Shown one piece after another: positions 10,498 to 21,358 of a DNA stretch of 64,000 nucleotides. A program made the translations under genes and the position numbers. This stretch comes from Ditylenchus dipsaci (taxonomy: Eukaryota > Nematoda > Chromadorea > Rhabditida > Anguinidae). A model generated the notes under the pieces. It was not told the DNA's origin. It did not search any database and saw nothing but the letters and a program-made list of their open reading frames with translations. Position 1 is the first letter of the stretch, and each line of letters opens with the position of its first letter. Where the stretch lies: positions 62,001 through 126,000 of the forward strand of contig SADC01000398.1 of assembly GCA_004194705.1 (NCBI GenBank), read 5' to 3'.

Positions 10498-12432
10498 TCA
10501 AGGTATTTGTTCTTTGCGGTTTTTTATGTGCTCTTTGATTTTCGGTAGGCCATAGACTCTGTTGACATAGTCAATAAGGATGGCGTAATGTTCGGTGAAT
10601 ATCTTTGGCTCCAGTTTCTAGAAGTAAACATTTACTAAAGTTAATTATTTGCTACAATCAATATAAAAAACAGAACCTGGAGAGAGTGAAGGAAATCAGC
10701 CACAAAAAAGTCGACATAAGTCAGACCTGAATCAACCAAAAATTTGATTTAGATTCTCGCAGAATCTTCTCATAGACTGGCAGGAATTTATGAAGTCCCG
10801 GCAAAAATATCTCTTTGTAAACTTGTTCCTAAATCAGTTATTAAGAGACATAATCTGTAACTTTGAAGGTTTTTTGTATCAAATTTGGCACCGTGATCTT
10901 TTCGACTTTTTTAATCTTGCATGTTACATACCAAACAACTCCAAATTTTATGCCGAGCAATATGTTCTCAGATGCAAACACTGATTTATTCTGAAAATTT
11001 TGAGTTATGGCCTGTTATAGTGAAGTAACTTTTTTCAACCACCGAAAATGAGCTCTTTTGTTAAAATGGATATGAGTGGTCTGTTTTATATATGCTCATA
11101 TGCGTATTTGGACTTTATTATACTCGGCTGGAGCAGTTCTACAAGATGGCTGTGATAATTCACCATATTTTTGCGCAAATTTTCTACTTCTGACCAATTA
11201 AAAAAAAACCACTAATTTGATTCGTGCATTTTTTCTTAAAGATTTTCACCGTGACGCTACCGTGGCGCGAGAAAATAGATCGCATTTTCAGAACCCACGG
11301 GAAAAACTGCATCTGATAGCATTAAACTGGTACACAATATCGATCACAGCTCGGCCCACCTGAACCTCTGAAGTTAGGAAGTGAGACGAATTTTCCAGCC
11401 GAGTGGAATGAGCCCAAACACGCATATGAGCATATACAAAACAGACCACTCCTACCTATTTTAAGAAAAGAGGTCATTTTCGGTGGCTGAAAATAATCAC
11501 TTCACCACAAAAGCCATAACTCAAATTTTTTAGCATAAATCGGTGTTATCATCTGAAACATATTGCTCGGCATTGAATTTGGAGTCGAATGGTATATAAC
11601 ATGTAGGGTAGAAAAATAGTCAAAAAATCATGATGCCAAAGTTCATTTAAAAAACCTTCAAAATTACAGATTATGTCTATTAAAGGACTGTGGTTTTTGC
11701 GCGCAGCGACATTTGCAAAATTTGAATCGGCGGGGGACACTTCTCTTTGGTCTCTCACTCTACTCTTTGGAGTCATTTTAAACGACCCCAAAGAGTAAAG
11801 TTTGAGACGAAAGACAAGTGTCTTCCGCAAATTCAAATTTTGCACATGTCGCTGCGCGCAAAAACCATGGTCCTTTAAATCTCTTATACTCAAAAACTTG
11901 ACAGTTAACACCTTATTATTAGTAGCAAATGGCTTTGTAAAGTCTGCCATATATGTTTGATTGACCATTTGCTCGGGTGGAAACTCGTTTTTAACAATAA
12001 TATAGATGACTAATTGCCAAAATATATCTCTGTTCCAATCGTGAAGCTCATCTACACGGGCTTTTTCAACGGCATCTTTGCCCGCAAGCCTTAAATGCTT
12101 GTTAACATAAGCAAAAATTATATTTCAAGCCTCACCGTATTTGTTAGCTAAAAAGCGAGCAATTGCTCCACTCTGAGTAATCACTGTCTCGCCTTCATTG
12201 ATATCTAGTATAGGAAGTTGACCAAGTGGAGTTTCTAAACAAAAAAAATTCAATTTAGTTATACACAGAATGAATTTTTAAAAACTTTTTTAAGCTCTAT
12301 CCATTCGTCGCCAAGGCGAGGAATACGGACATCTTCGAACTTTTGGCCTGCATAATGAAGGAGAAGTCGAATAGGCTCAGCTATTCCTCGTACGTCAAAA
12401 TAAGTAAGCTTATAGTGATCTTTGTCCGACAT
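10498..12432 (-). CDS. sigma-class glutathione S-transferase
   Basis: Minus-strand exons 12432-12286, 12234-12136, about 12090-11912, 10828-10677 and 10617-10498 (TGA). The start [20 protein letters not shown] gives the sigma GST N-terminus with the catalytic Tyr ([10 protein letters not shown]) and RLLLHYAG. Exon 2 has the [10 protein letters not shown] cis-Pro motif and TQSGAIAR, which bind glutathione. Exon 3 starts at [10 protein letters not shown] of the helical domain; the last exons have [16 protein letters not shown] and [12 protein letters not shown], a normal C-terminus of about 205 aa. It would act in the cytosol on electrophiles or as a prostaglandin-type isomerase. The frame is lost by one base at three places: both early exon junctions (ELKK/TPLG, KYG/LAGKD) and FWL/SGLTY. 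Each is explained by one missing G next to another G. It is either a recent pseudogene or an intact gene with consensus errors. Intron 3 is almost wholly two MITEs. Confidence 0.82.
10845..11680. mobile_element. long palindromic MITE in GST intron 3
   Basis: Arms are inverted copies from GACATAATCTGTAA / TTACAGATTATGTC at the ends through ATATTGCTCGGCAT and ATATGCTCATATGCGTAT to a centre near 11280. It is 836 bp and non-coding. With 11692-11877 it accounts for nearly all of the intron. Confidence 0.8.
11692..11877. mobile_element. hairpin MITE, AAAGGACCATGGTTTTTGCG family
   Basis: Ends AAAGGACTGTGGTTTTTGCG and inverse of AAAGGACCATGGTTTTTGCG. The halves pair around GACCCCAAAGAGTA / TACTCTTTGGAGTC. 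A complete relative is at 63708-63903, partial ones near 58033-58157 and 215-305. Confidence 0.82.
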
Positions 12433-13253
12433 CTTCACAGTCAATTTTGTTTAACTATTCAAGCAAAACAAGAAAAGAAAATTGAAGAAGTAACAATCGA
12501 AACACAAAATCTTTCTTTATATAACAGTCGCCCTTTCCTTCTCGCTTGTAAACACGAAAATATTTAAAACCTTTTAATTCCCTGTAATTGCAAATTTGAG
12601 TCATGCACTTTTTGGTCTTTGCTTTATTTAATTGATGAAAACTTTAACCTTGGTTTTTTGCCAGAAGGTTTCTAATTTGTCGCAATCAAAACATCAGAAT
12701 ATTTGGTCTTAAAAAAAGAAGTCAAAATAGACACTCATGGTTTGTTTAGTTTCTCACTGATTTTAGCAAACTAATAGGTGAAAGTTACTTTTTCTAATGC
12801 TGTTTCACCCGTTGGAATCCCTCTTCTTCCTGTAATATTTTCCGCCACCGTGTTCAGCGTAAAATTCTGCAATTTTTTCGAAAGAACACTTTTTTAGTTT
12901 TTGTCCTCTAGGAAAAGAGGGGCGATTGTTGGAATAATTGCCTTCATTCTCACGAATCGTGGCCCTGCTACTCACTTTCTCGAAAGACCTTCCTTTTCTT
13001 TCTGATCCACCAGCTCTTCTTGCTCATTTGACACGGCGAACGCATAAGACAAAAATAGCTATTTTTGAATATTGATTTTCCAAGTATCGCAGATGGCAGA
13101 GACACATAGAGATTTTAAATCAAAGGCTGCTTCAACAAGATATCAAATACGTGGATCATTTCTATTAGAACTATTCTTTTCTATGTTTTACTTATTTAAT
13201 GTTAAATTCAGGTGGTGGATTAACATAATTTTGCAAAACTCGAGAAAAGGATA
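12433..13253. other. upstream of GST, no gene seen
   Basis: The divergent 5' region of the GST. No coding exon or TATA position can be claimed. Short inverted GACACGGCG motifs near 13030 echo the element at 13254-13972. Confidence 0.4.
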
Positions 13254-13972
13254 CACGGCGTGTCAAATACGTCGAAAGGCGAAATCGACGTTGGCGTTCT
13301 CTCATTGAGCATTTTGAATACAACCCTCTTTTTCTGCCATCTTTTAAAACGACACATTAAAAAGTTCGTTCCCGCCTAAGGTCAGACACTTTTTTATTCC
13401 AGATTAAAAATTTTTCTTTGGTCTTTGGCCGGATGTTTTTGATCAACCTAGTCCAAAAAGTTGTAAGGATTCTGGTTTTGTCATTTATTTTTTTAAATTA
13501 CGCTATATTAGCGGAGATATAGGGTCCATTTGCTCGCTAAAACATGTCAATTTTCACAAAAGCTTGTTTTTCTCCGTCAATACGCATTTTTTTAAACCAT
13601 AGATACCATCAGAAAGCTGGATTAAAATGCTCGATTTCTGTAAGACAGATTTTTTCCATGGAATTTCACAAAGATACAGTCAAAAGAAGTTGGCTAGCCG
13701 ACTTTCCCAAACGGCAATTCAAACTTATTTTGTTCAAACTCTTTGAATTTCTCATGAAATTGGGTAATTTTTTCACCGATCGAGAGAATGATTCTTGGGC
13801 AATCCAGTAAATTAAAAATAGTTCATATATGACACACATAAGCGTGAGTTCAAAACAATTATACGAAGTTGAGAAAATATGAGAAAATAACCAAAAATTT
13901 AATCGTGTTCGAATTTTTTGTCCTGACAAGAAAAATGCCGATTTCGCCTTTCGACGTGTTTGACACGCCGTG
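13254..13972. mobile_element. inverted-repeat element CACGGCGTGTCAAATACG
   Basis: Left end CACGGCGTGTCAAATACGTC and its inverse (GACGTGTTTGACACGCCGTG) bound 719 bp of A+T-rich, non-coding DNA. The terminal GCGAAATCG blocks extend the inverted repeat to about 35 bp. Superfamily not assigned. Confidence 0.7.
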
Positions 13973-14380
13973 GGCAACAATCAGTTTAAAAAACTAAGGC
14001 TTCTATTCCTATCTTTTCAAATAATTGCTAGTTAACCATTAACTATGGGGAAAAAAGCCTTCTTATTCAGTGTGATAATATTTTACGCCGTACTTGAACT
14101 TGTTGCTAGAGTAATTATACTAGGTAGGTTAACTTCTAATTCTTTTTGATCTTACAATATTTAGATGAAAATGATCAGACAGAGAAGTCTAGCTCACAGA
14201 TCGATAAATCTAGCGAGTATAAAATTTACAGTGTAAGTTTCAATACATTAAAGAGGCATACCAGCGCGTTACACTGCAAATTGAGGTTGGGGACCAGCAA
14301 TTTTTCAAATTAAATTTTCAAATTAAACATTTATGACCTTATCCTACTTTTTAAAAGTATGCAGAAAAATTTCGTCGGAT
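13973..14380. other. no gene seen
   Basis: A+T-rich spacer. One short exon-like frame between AG and GT (about 14165-14230, DENDQTEKSSSQIDKSSEYK) is serine- and charge-rich but has no recognised partner. Confidence 0.3.
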
Positions 14381-14384
14381 CAGA

Positions 14385-14565
14385 TAGAAATTTTCCCTAA
14401 TCATTGAAGCTCTGAACGGATTTTTTAACTTGGTTCTAACAAAACTATACCTAAAATTAAATTCTAGGCGTTGCTTTGTTATAAACCAAGTTGAAACATC
14501 CGTACAGAAGTTCAATGATTAGGCAAAAAATTTTGAATTGGCGCGGGACCATTGATCAAGAAGAG
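14385..14565. mobile_element. palindromic MITE, TCATTGAACTTCTGTACGGA family
   Basis: Inverted arms TTTTCCCTAATCATTGAAG / CAATGATTAGG and CCAAGTTGAAACATCC. Related elements: 26218-26415, 45324-45553 and, best preserved, 59093-59328. Confidence 0.65.
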
Positions 14566-14822
14566 AAAGGGTCTTTTAAATACCTTTAAAAATGGTCAAA
14601 AAGGATACTTTTAGGTGGTCTCGAAACTCAATTTTTATTGAGCTCATGAGCATAGTATAGAGTTTATATTATAGACTTACTTAGGACAGATTTTTTACTT
14701 GTTACCTTGTGCATTGAATTCGGCACAGAGTGGTCCAGCTTACGTTAGGAAAACCTTCGAGTCTTATCTGTACTTCAAACGGTAAAAACATGTTTGAGTT
14801 TATATTAAAAATTGAAAAAGTC

Positions 14823-15067
14823 GACGCTAGTAGCGAATACCCCCCCCCCCCCCAACGATTTTCACTTTTTTTACTTTAGTAAAAAGTACCCAAATTTATG
14901 TCCCAGACCCGGAAAATGTGCGCAAACTCTTCATTAGTCACAACTTCCGTACGCTGGCCTACCCCCCAAGCCTAAGGGCTAAGCCTAAACTTGTTGTTTG
15001 CAAGGGTAGTTACAGCAATTTTTAAAGGTCGGATGCTTGGGGGGGAGGGGTATTCGCTACTAGCGCC
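14823..15067. mobile_element. MITE GACGCTAGTAGCGAATAC, copy 1
   Basis: Short terminal repeats GACGCTAGTAGCGAATAC and inverse, each followed by a C or G run of more than ten bases. The interior (CTTCATTAGTCACAACTTCC, AAGCCTAAACTTGTTGTTTG) is unique to the family. Copies: 20745-20990 (inverted), 25219-25468, and 43808-44016 (inverted, left end lost). Confidence 0.85.
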
Positions 15068-15419
15068 AAAAAGTCTAAGCAAAATGACATCTCTTCGCAA
15101 ATTTAGGCGCCGCCGCAAGCACTAGCGCCGACCTTTTCAAAAACTGCCGCCAGCTCCGGCGCTGGTGTTGTGCTTGAATTGGGACATTGTGCTTGACATT
15201 GTTCTTGAAAATACTTAAAAAAGTTCATTGGGGGAGGAGAGATGGTATATGCAAGTAGCGTTAACGTTTATCCATTTTATCCCAAAATTGTACGTAAACT
15301 CTTTTAAAGTTTTTTAGACATCATATAGCCCTGAATCTGAGCATTTTAACAATATATTGCCTTTTGGTGAAATGTTTATAAAACTTAGAGACCCAGGAAT
15401 TTGAAGGGGAGAGCTTGGT

Positions 15420-15620
15420 CGAAAAAGTCGGGTCGCAACCGACTCGCCAACTCGCTAGCGCTAAACTTGCCAGTGGTAAAAAACTCGCCAACACGAAAAC
15501 TCGCCAACCTAAAAGAGTCCCCAACGTCAAATGTTGCCAATGGCGAATCTCGTCAATGCGAAACACTCGCTAACACAAAACTCGCCAATGAAAAACTCGC
15601 CAACAAAAAATTCGACTTGG
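15420..15620. repeat. degenerate AACTCGCCAAC tandem repeat
   Basis: About a dozen imperfect copies of AACTCGCCAAC / AAACTTGCC spaced 15-25 bp. It lies just downstream of the tRNA terminator in tRNA orientation. Open frames crossing it (rich in Leu-Ala-Asn) are repeat artefacts. Confidence 0.6.
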
Positions 15621-15649
15621 GGTGCTGTCTTAGCAAATGCTATCAGTCG

Positions 15650-15655
15650 AAAAAA
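15650..15655 (-). terminator. RNA polymerase III T-run terminator for tRNA-iMet
   Basis: Six A on the plus strand are read as TTTTTT 6 bases after the mature 3' end of the tRNA, the usual Pol III stop. Confidence 0.8.
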
Positions 15656-15661
15656 GTTAGT

Positions 15662-15733
15662 TAGCACCGGGTGGTTTCGATCCACCGACCTCTGGGTTAT
15701 GGGCCCAGCACGCTCCCACTGCGCCACGGTGCT
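15662..15733 (-). tRNA. initiator tRNA-Met (CAU)
   Basis: 72 nt that fold completely: acceptor AGCACCG/CGGTGCT plus discriminator A, D arm GCGC/GCGT, anticodon arm CTGGG-CCCATAA-CCCAG, T arm GGTGG-ATCGAAA-CCACC. Three features mark the eukaryotic initiator rather than elongator: an A1:U72 first pair, three G:C pairs flanking the anticodon loop, and AUCG instead of TUCG in the T loop. The internal A box (GTGGCGCAGTGG) and B box (GGATCGA) are intact, there is no intron, and a T-run terminator follows. It should be functional and charges methionine for translation start. Confidence 0.96.
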
Positions 15734-16170
15734 CACATGGGAATAGCGTAAAAAGGCCTACATAAAAAGGCTTACAACTGCCCCGAACTACCCCAAACCA
15801 TCCTAAACCACCCAAAGTATCCTAAAACCGCCTTAAATACCCCAAACCAATTCCAAACCCAAAAAATTAAAATTTCTTGAAAATAAAAATAAACCATTTT
15901 TTCTAACTTAAAATTTTGTAGAGAATTTGGTTATTTCTAACTTCAATACCTGGTTTCCCTATTTTCAATACCTGGTGTAGGTACCATCTGGCCAGAATGG
16001 CGTAAAAATAAAAATTTTTATTTAAATAAAAAAGCCAAATTGCAATTTTACCTACCCGATTCCAAACCTGGGTGGGTATACCTAGACAGGTTGATATCCA
16101 GGTAACTCCAGAGTAGGAGTATATTCACCCGAATGTCCTGAAAAGTCAAACCTTAGTCTTTTTATATCTA

Positions 16171-16598
16171 AAATTATGGTAAAAAAATAAGGTGTGCACC
16201 TGGGTGGATTCGAACCAGCAACCGCGTCGTCCACATGGATCAAATTTTTTTTACGTTTTCAAACTCCAAAATTATATTTCTGCTCTAATTCTAGCATCCT
16301 GAAGATGATTTGACAGTCGTAAAATCACGTTTTATCAAGAAATTTTTGAGTCATCCTGAATTCTTGATTTTGATAAATCAAGAGTTCACAATAACTCAAA
16401 AATATCTGTATAAAACGTGATTTTACCACTGTCAAACCATCTTCAGCATGCTCGAATCAGTGCAGAAAAAATGTCTTGGAACCCGAAAACGTGAAAAAAA
16501 ATTTTGATCCAAGTGGACGACCACATGAATAGCCACCGCCGAGGTTACTGGTTCGAATCCACCCCGGTGCATACCTTTTTTATCATAACTTTGAGTGT
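16171..16598. mobile_element. palindromic element with tRNA-like arms
   Basis: The two arms are inverted copies over their whole length. Each outer arm reads like a tRNA 3' half: GGTTACTGGTTCGAATCCAC, a perfect Pol III B box in a T-arm, followed by CCGGTGCA and a T-run. The inner arm contains ACGTGATTTTA and TTGAGTTATTG-like blocks around a centre near 16380. No complete tRNA can be folded. It looks like a foldback or MITE that captured a tRNA or SINE end. Confidence 0.65.
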
Positions 16599-16603
16599 TT
16601 GAG

Positions 16604-16664
16604 TGGTGTAAAGGTTCATATACTCATCACCAAGGTTACTGTTTCGAATCTTTCTGGGTGCAAT
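16604..16664 (+). repeat. tRNA-like SINE fragment
   Basis: GAGTGGTGTAAAGGTTCATA resembles an A box, followed at normal spacing by CTGTTTCGAATCTTTC (B box) and GGGTGCA. The arms do not pair well enough for a real tRNA. Confidence 0.45.
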
Positions 16665-17236
16665 CAGTCCCGAGTAGAGGACCCCGATTCAAATTTAACC
16701 GTTTTCAGAACACAATTTTGGATTGAATCGTTTGATTTTTTAGCTCTTACAGATGATAAAAATTTTGTGGACGAAATGACCTGTGGACGAATTGATACAG
16801 ATGGATTTTTAATTAATTTTAGCTAAATCTAAAATTTTGGATTCTGGATGTGGAGACCCGCTTCGGGTAGGTACCACGGGGTCCCTATATCCAATCTGAG
16901 GTTTAAATGGCTCTATATAAACCAGTTTATGACTATTGGTCAAGGAAAAATAGTATCTGCTACCACCAGGATTCGAACATGATCATTACCTGAAAGCATT
17001 TTGTAGGCTTTTTACTGTAGGCCTTTTAACCGTAGGCCTTTTTGCGTAGGCCTTTTTGCGTAGGCCTTTTTGCGTAGGCTTTTTTACTGGACACCCTCAC
17101 ATGACAGACGGTAAATATATGCTACAATTTAACGATATAATCGTTTAGAAGACGTTAATATGCTAGAATTTAAAGTTTCCATAAACTTTTTGAATCAATT
17201 TTTTGTTATTCTAGAGAGGGCCGTCTTATTAGAGAG

Positions 17237-20200
17237 ATGCGGTTCATCAGGACATTTATAATTTTCGGAGCGGGACTTTTGGTAAGTTTCCGGTCTCGGT
17301 TTTCACACAACTACCACAACCAAGCAACCAAATCACATCTTTAAACATATAAGATGCGCTTTGAATCCAGTTTTTTAAAAGTACAATCGCAAACCTTGCC
17401 CGTTTTTCATTTTGTATACAAAATATCAAAAAGAGCACAGCTGCTTTAGTATCAACTTTAGACAGATGCAAAACTAGATGACTTTGAAATAAAACGCTCT
17501 ATTGGGTTTGGTAGTTTTGGAGTGGTAGAACTAGTAAAACGTAAAGAAAATAACAAATTGTATGCAATGAAAACGATAAAGTTGGAAGAAAATGAAAGAG
17601 CCCAATTTTCAAATGAACTGATTATAAATCGAATGCTTGACTCACCATTTATTGTCAAATTGCACTACTCTTTTAAAGTAAAAGTCAAAACTAACTTTTG
17701 AAATCAACGAATTTTTGGAATTTAGGATAATCAAGATGGATTTCTTGTGTTTCAGTTTGTCCGTGGTGGTGACTTTTCTAAACTTTATAAAAACTTTCCA
17801 AAAATGTCAGAACAACAGATCTGCTTTTACCTGGCTAATATGGTGATGGCTATACAACATTTGCACAATAGTAATATTATTCACCAGGACCTAAAACCAT
17901 CTAACTTTTTACTGGATGACAGCGGTTATTTGCTGGTAGGTTAAGCTATTTAAAATAAAAAAATGAATTTTCTAGGTTTTAGGATTTTGTTACAGTAATT
18001 CACTTTCTTTTCGCAATTTTTTTTGCACTAGGGGAAATCGAACAAAAAAGAAGATTTGGCGAAATCAATTTTCTATGTGATAATTTTGAGCAGGGCATCG
18101 CCTAGCTCAAAATTACTGTTTAGTAGGCAATATAGTGTGCTCATGACCTGATAGCTCTGTTAAGCTTGCCTAATGTCGTTTTACTAAATCTCGTTTTGCG
18201 AAAAATTCATTTGACAAATCTCATGATCTCTGTATCTCCCCATACTTTTCTTAGTTTTTGAATTAAAAAACCACATTGAGATTGTGCTAGCTGGCGATAG
18301 CCTTTTATAAGCTTGTGGAATTCTCCGCAGAAAAAGAAACTAGTGAATTCTCTGGAGAATTCTCCATAATTTTCTGGAAAACCGGAGAAATAGAAACTCA
18401 ATCGCAATTTTTAGCGAAAAAGCTAAATAAATAGCGGATTTGCCTTTCCACTGCGGTAAAACCTCAATATAGAAGCCAGGTGACCGCTGAATTGAAGGGA
18501 CACTGTGTTAAAGCTATAAAACGTAAGAAAAATAAACAATTGACGTCAAGTTCTGCAGTTAATTGTAAAGTCAACTACAGTTACCGTATCCGCTCTAATT
18601 ATAGACCCCTCTCTAATTATAGACCTCCCTCGACTTGGAGGGTCTGTATCTTGGAGGAGAGAAAATATTTTGCAAATCTGTTTGATACGTTTTCTTAACT
18701 CCCACGAGCTCTACCGATTCCACTTTTTAGATTTTGGTTGAGCACCCGAAAATTTCGAGATCAAATTCAAAATTTTCCGATTTTTAGGAGGTTGAAAAAT
18801 AATAGACCCGGGTCTATAATTAGAGCGGATACGGTAACTGTACAAAAATAACAGTTAACTGCACAGCCAGAGTTAACTATGCAATCGATTTAACTTACCG
18901 ATTTACGGTAATTTATACGGGCTGTGATAATTAATCGGTAAGTCACTAGTAAGTTGCCAGTAAGTTACCGTGGTAATGTGGTAACTTCCCGCCTTCTAAC
19001 TAGGGTTGGCCTCCCCCCGCTTTTTGGGGTGCGGGGGGGGAGATTAGACTAAAAAAATTTGCGGGGGGAGAAGCGGGGGGAGGTGGCCAATTTTTTTGCG
19101 GGGGGGGGGGGAGGAGCGGGGGGAGCAAGCTGTGAGCGGGGGGCAGTGCGGGGGGTGCGTGATTAATTTACAAGCGTGGTGGCCGAAATTTTTTAAAACA
19201 GCAATCCAGAATGAATCTGAAGGCTTTTGGAACACTTCTGAAGTCAAAGCCACGACATTGCCACTCATCTGGTTCGATAAATCTTGATCCTTCTCGACTG
19301 CCCTTCTGAAAATGATCTCATCCGAGAGTTTTTCTCGACTTGGATTTTTTGCGGGGGGTGACGGGGGTCATTTTGGGAGCGGGGGGAGAAACGGGGGGGA
19401 GGTGGCCAATTTTTTTTGCGGGGGGAGGAGCGGGGGGAGGTATAAGGAAAATTTTGTCAAAAAGCGGGGGGAGGGGGGGGGGGAGGGAGGGAGTGAGTGA
19501 GGCCAACCCTACTTCTAACCCTCGAACTCACTGTGCTCTTTCACATTTCCTATGTCTCCGTTTATTGTTTAGTCAGAGAAATAGGCGGAGAATTCTCCGT
19601 TCTATATCCCTAGCCTTTAGTGTTAAACGTGGCACATTTTTCAACACGTCTAAAAACTTAGATAAAAAGTTTTGTACTTTGTATGATTATCATTTTCAGC
19701 TCACTGATTTCGGGCTATCGCATTCTGTAGACAAGCCGTGTAGTTCATTTTCTGATTGTGGCACACAAGATTATATGGCCCCTGAATTATCTAAATTGCT
19801 AAAAGAAGGGGTATGTTATATGTCTTCTGATAGTTTTATACTTAAATTAACTATAAACCTTTTAAGATAAATAGTGGTAATTACAAAGAAGCAGTGGATT
19901 GGTATGCGCTTGGTGCAATAATGTTTGAATTGGTAACTGGAAAACTACTAACTGATTCTAAGGAAGAAAAAAGCTCGTTTGCTAACATGCAGTCTGAACA
20001 GGTATCAAATTAATAAGAATAGAGATAGATGTCTCTGCGGTTTGCTGTTGCGATAAACCTGATAATTCTGTAAAATAAAAACCATATTGAGCGAAAATCT
20101 TTACAATCCCAAATAAACTGCACAATTAAGCGCAACTCCACTAATATAAATAGTGACAATCTCACACCCAGAGGCGTAGTCAAAATTTTCTGACGGAGGA

Positions 20201-21358
20201 GGGGGGGGGGAGGGTAGTGGACTCTGAAGCCCACTCAGCTAGCCCCAGCTCCCTGGCTACGCCCCTTCTCACAAGCAGGACTAGTGTAACCGCGTCGCAT
20301 CTCCAAAAAATTCAGATTATCGTTGAAAATATTATGATAACACTTCTGTAGCTACACATTAAGGTGTTATTGCTAAAGACTTCCGTTTCTTTTGGATTAC
20401 AGTCAAACGACCCCTCGAGACCTACGAAAGGTGTCCGCTTATCGCATGGTTCGCAATGAAAAATTTCAAAAAAAAGGATATTTAGGTAAAAAAAGATTTT
20501 ATTTCATTTTATCCAGTGCTTATTGCTATTTTGGAGCGAAAAAATTTTTTGACTGAAAACTTCAAAAATAAAAAAGATTTTAGGTCTCGAAAAAAGGACA
20601 AATCTTTTTAAAAAGGACGATTGCGAATCCTGGTTTATCGGGTTACGTTTTCCAATAAATGTCGTTTACTTAACCAAATTGGATGACCATAGGTTTGACT
20701 GTAATTAAGAAAAAATTAAACAGACATTTTTATAAAGTGAATTCGGCGCTAGTAGCGAATACCTTCCCCCCCCCCAAGTATCCGACCTTTAAAAATTGCT
20801 GTAACTACCCTTGCAAACAACAAGTTTAGGCTTAGCCCTTAGGCTTGGGGGTAGGCCAGCGTACGGAAGTTGTGACTAATGAAGAGTTTGCGCACATTTT
20901 CCGGGGTCTGGGACATATATTTGGGTACTTTTTACTAAAGTAAAAAAAGTGAAAATCGTTGGGGGGGGGGGGTATTCGCTACTAGCGTCGTGAATTCTTA
21001 TCAGAACCTAAACACTTCCATACTTAAACCTTCTGAATTTTATTACCGATTTTCAAGTAAAAGTAAAACTTATTTAAAATTTTAGATTGAGCTACCAGAG
21101 AATTTTTCAGAAGCAGCTAAAGACTTTTTAAATCAGCTTTTACAAAATGATCCAGAAAAAAGATTAGGAACTAATGGAACAGAATCAGTGACAAGGCATT
21201 CCTTTTTCAAAATAATTGACTGGAAAAAGCTAATTCAGAGAGAGGTTTTTTGATTTTTATATCTTTTATAAAGACAATATTTTCAGATAAAAGCACCATT
21301 TTTGCCGAAATTTTCAGAAAGTGATTCAACACAACTAGAAAGTTATTTTATGAGCTAG
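17237..21358 (+). CDS. divergent PKA-like AGC protein kinase
   Basis: Exons 17237-17281 (tentative first), 17462-17677, 17726-17935, 19700-19810, 19867-20001, 21086-21244 and 21287-21358 (TAG). Every coding exon is a multiple of three and all introns are phase 0, giving about 315 aa without a break. The domain begins LDDFEIKRSIGFGSFG (G-loop) as in PKA catalytic subunits, with YAMK (ATP-binding Lys), a Glu in NELII, HQDLKPSN (catalytic loop), TDFGLS (Mg loop), DCGTQDYMAPE (activation segment), DWYALG and DPEKRLG. The C-terminal IKAPFLPKF is the AGC-tail start, but the protein stops soon after, without the FxxF motif. The Arg of HRD is Gln; the catalytic Asp stays, so activity is possible with altered activation-loop control. 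The first exon is hydrophobic and less certain. Confidence 0.85.
18592..18835. mobile_element. MITE, TACCGTAT..CTCTAAT family, in kinase intron
   Basis: Ends TACCGTATCCGCTCTAATTA and exact inverse, 244 bp. Non-coding interior with GGGTCTATAAT / ATTATAGACCC pairs. Flanking CAGTTAACTG-like blocks extend the symmetry. Confidence 0.82.
19001..19511. mobile_element. G-rich hAT-type MITE in kinase intron
   Basis: Starts TAGGGTTGGCCT, ends in the inverse AGGCCAACCCTA, and is flanked by a perfect 8-bp duplication CTTCTAAC (18993-19000, 19512-19519). Nearly half is made of GCGGGGGGAG units, with runs of up to ten or more G, on one strand. Its open frames (Gly-rich or Pro-rich) are repeat artefacts. 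It sits in sense orientation with the G strand in the kinase pre-mRNA. Confidence 0.9.
20400..20701. mobile_element. pogo/Tigger-type MITE in kinase intron
   Basis: Ends CAGTCAAACGACCCCTCG and inverse (AGGTTTGACTG) flanked by TA, typical of Tc1/mariner-pogo elements. A hAT-type MITE (20445-20632) is nested inside it. Confidence 0.8.
20445..20632. mobile_element. hAT-type MITE nested in pogo MITE
   Basis: Ends CATGGTTCGCAATG and inverse CATTGCGAATCCTG-type, flanked by GCTTATCG / GTTTATCG (7 of 8). Same family as 2562-2749 and 58195-58383. Confidence 0.75.
20745..20990. mobile_element. MITE GGCGCTAGTAGCGAATAC, copy 2
   Basis: Inverted relative to 14823-15067 and nearly identical to it, including the C and G runs at each end. 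In the last large intron of the kinase gene. Confidence 0.85.

Larger units (their letters stand above)
15746..17088. repeat. large inverted repeat with GTAGGCCTTTTTGC units
   Basis: GCGTAAAAAGGCCTACATAA at 15746 is the inverse of a tandem array at 17005-17088 made of about five GTAGGCCTTTTTGC units. The 1.3 kb between contains the tRNA-like palindrome and unassigned DNA. It starts 12 bp from the 5' end of the tRNA-iMet. Confidence 0.5.

Noticed and set aside
16171..16664. Functional tRNA genes
   Set aside because: B boxes are good but no complete cloverleaf forms.
19044..19870. Gly-rich and Pro-rich open frames before the kinase exon
   Set aside because: Produced by GCGGGG repeats of a MITE; the real kinase exon starts at 19700 after TTTTCAG.
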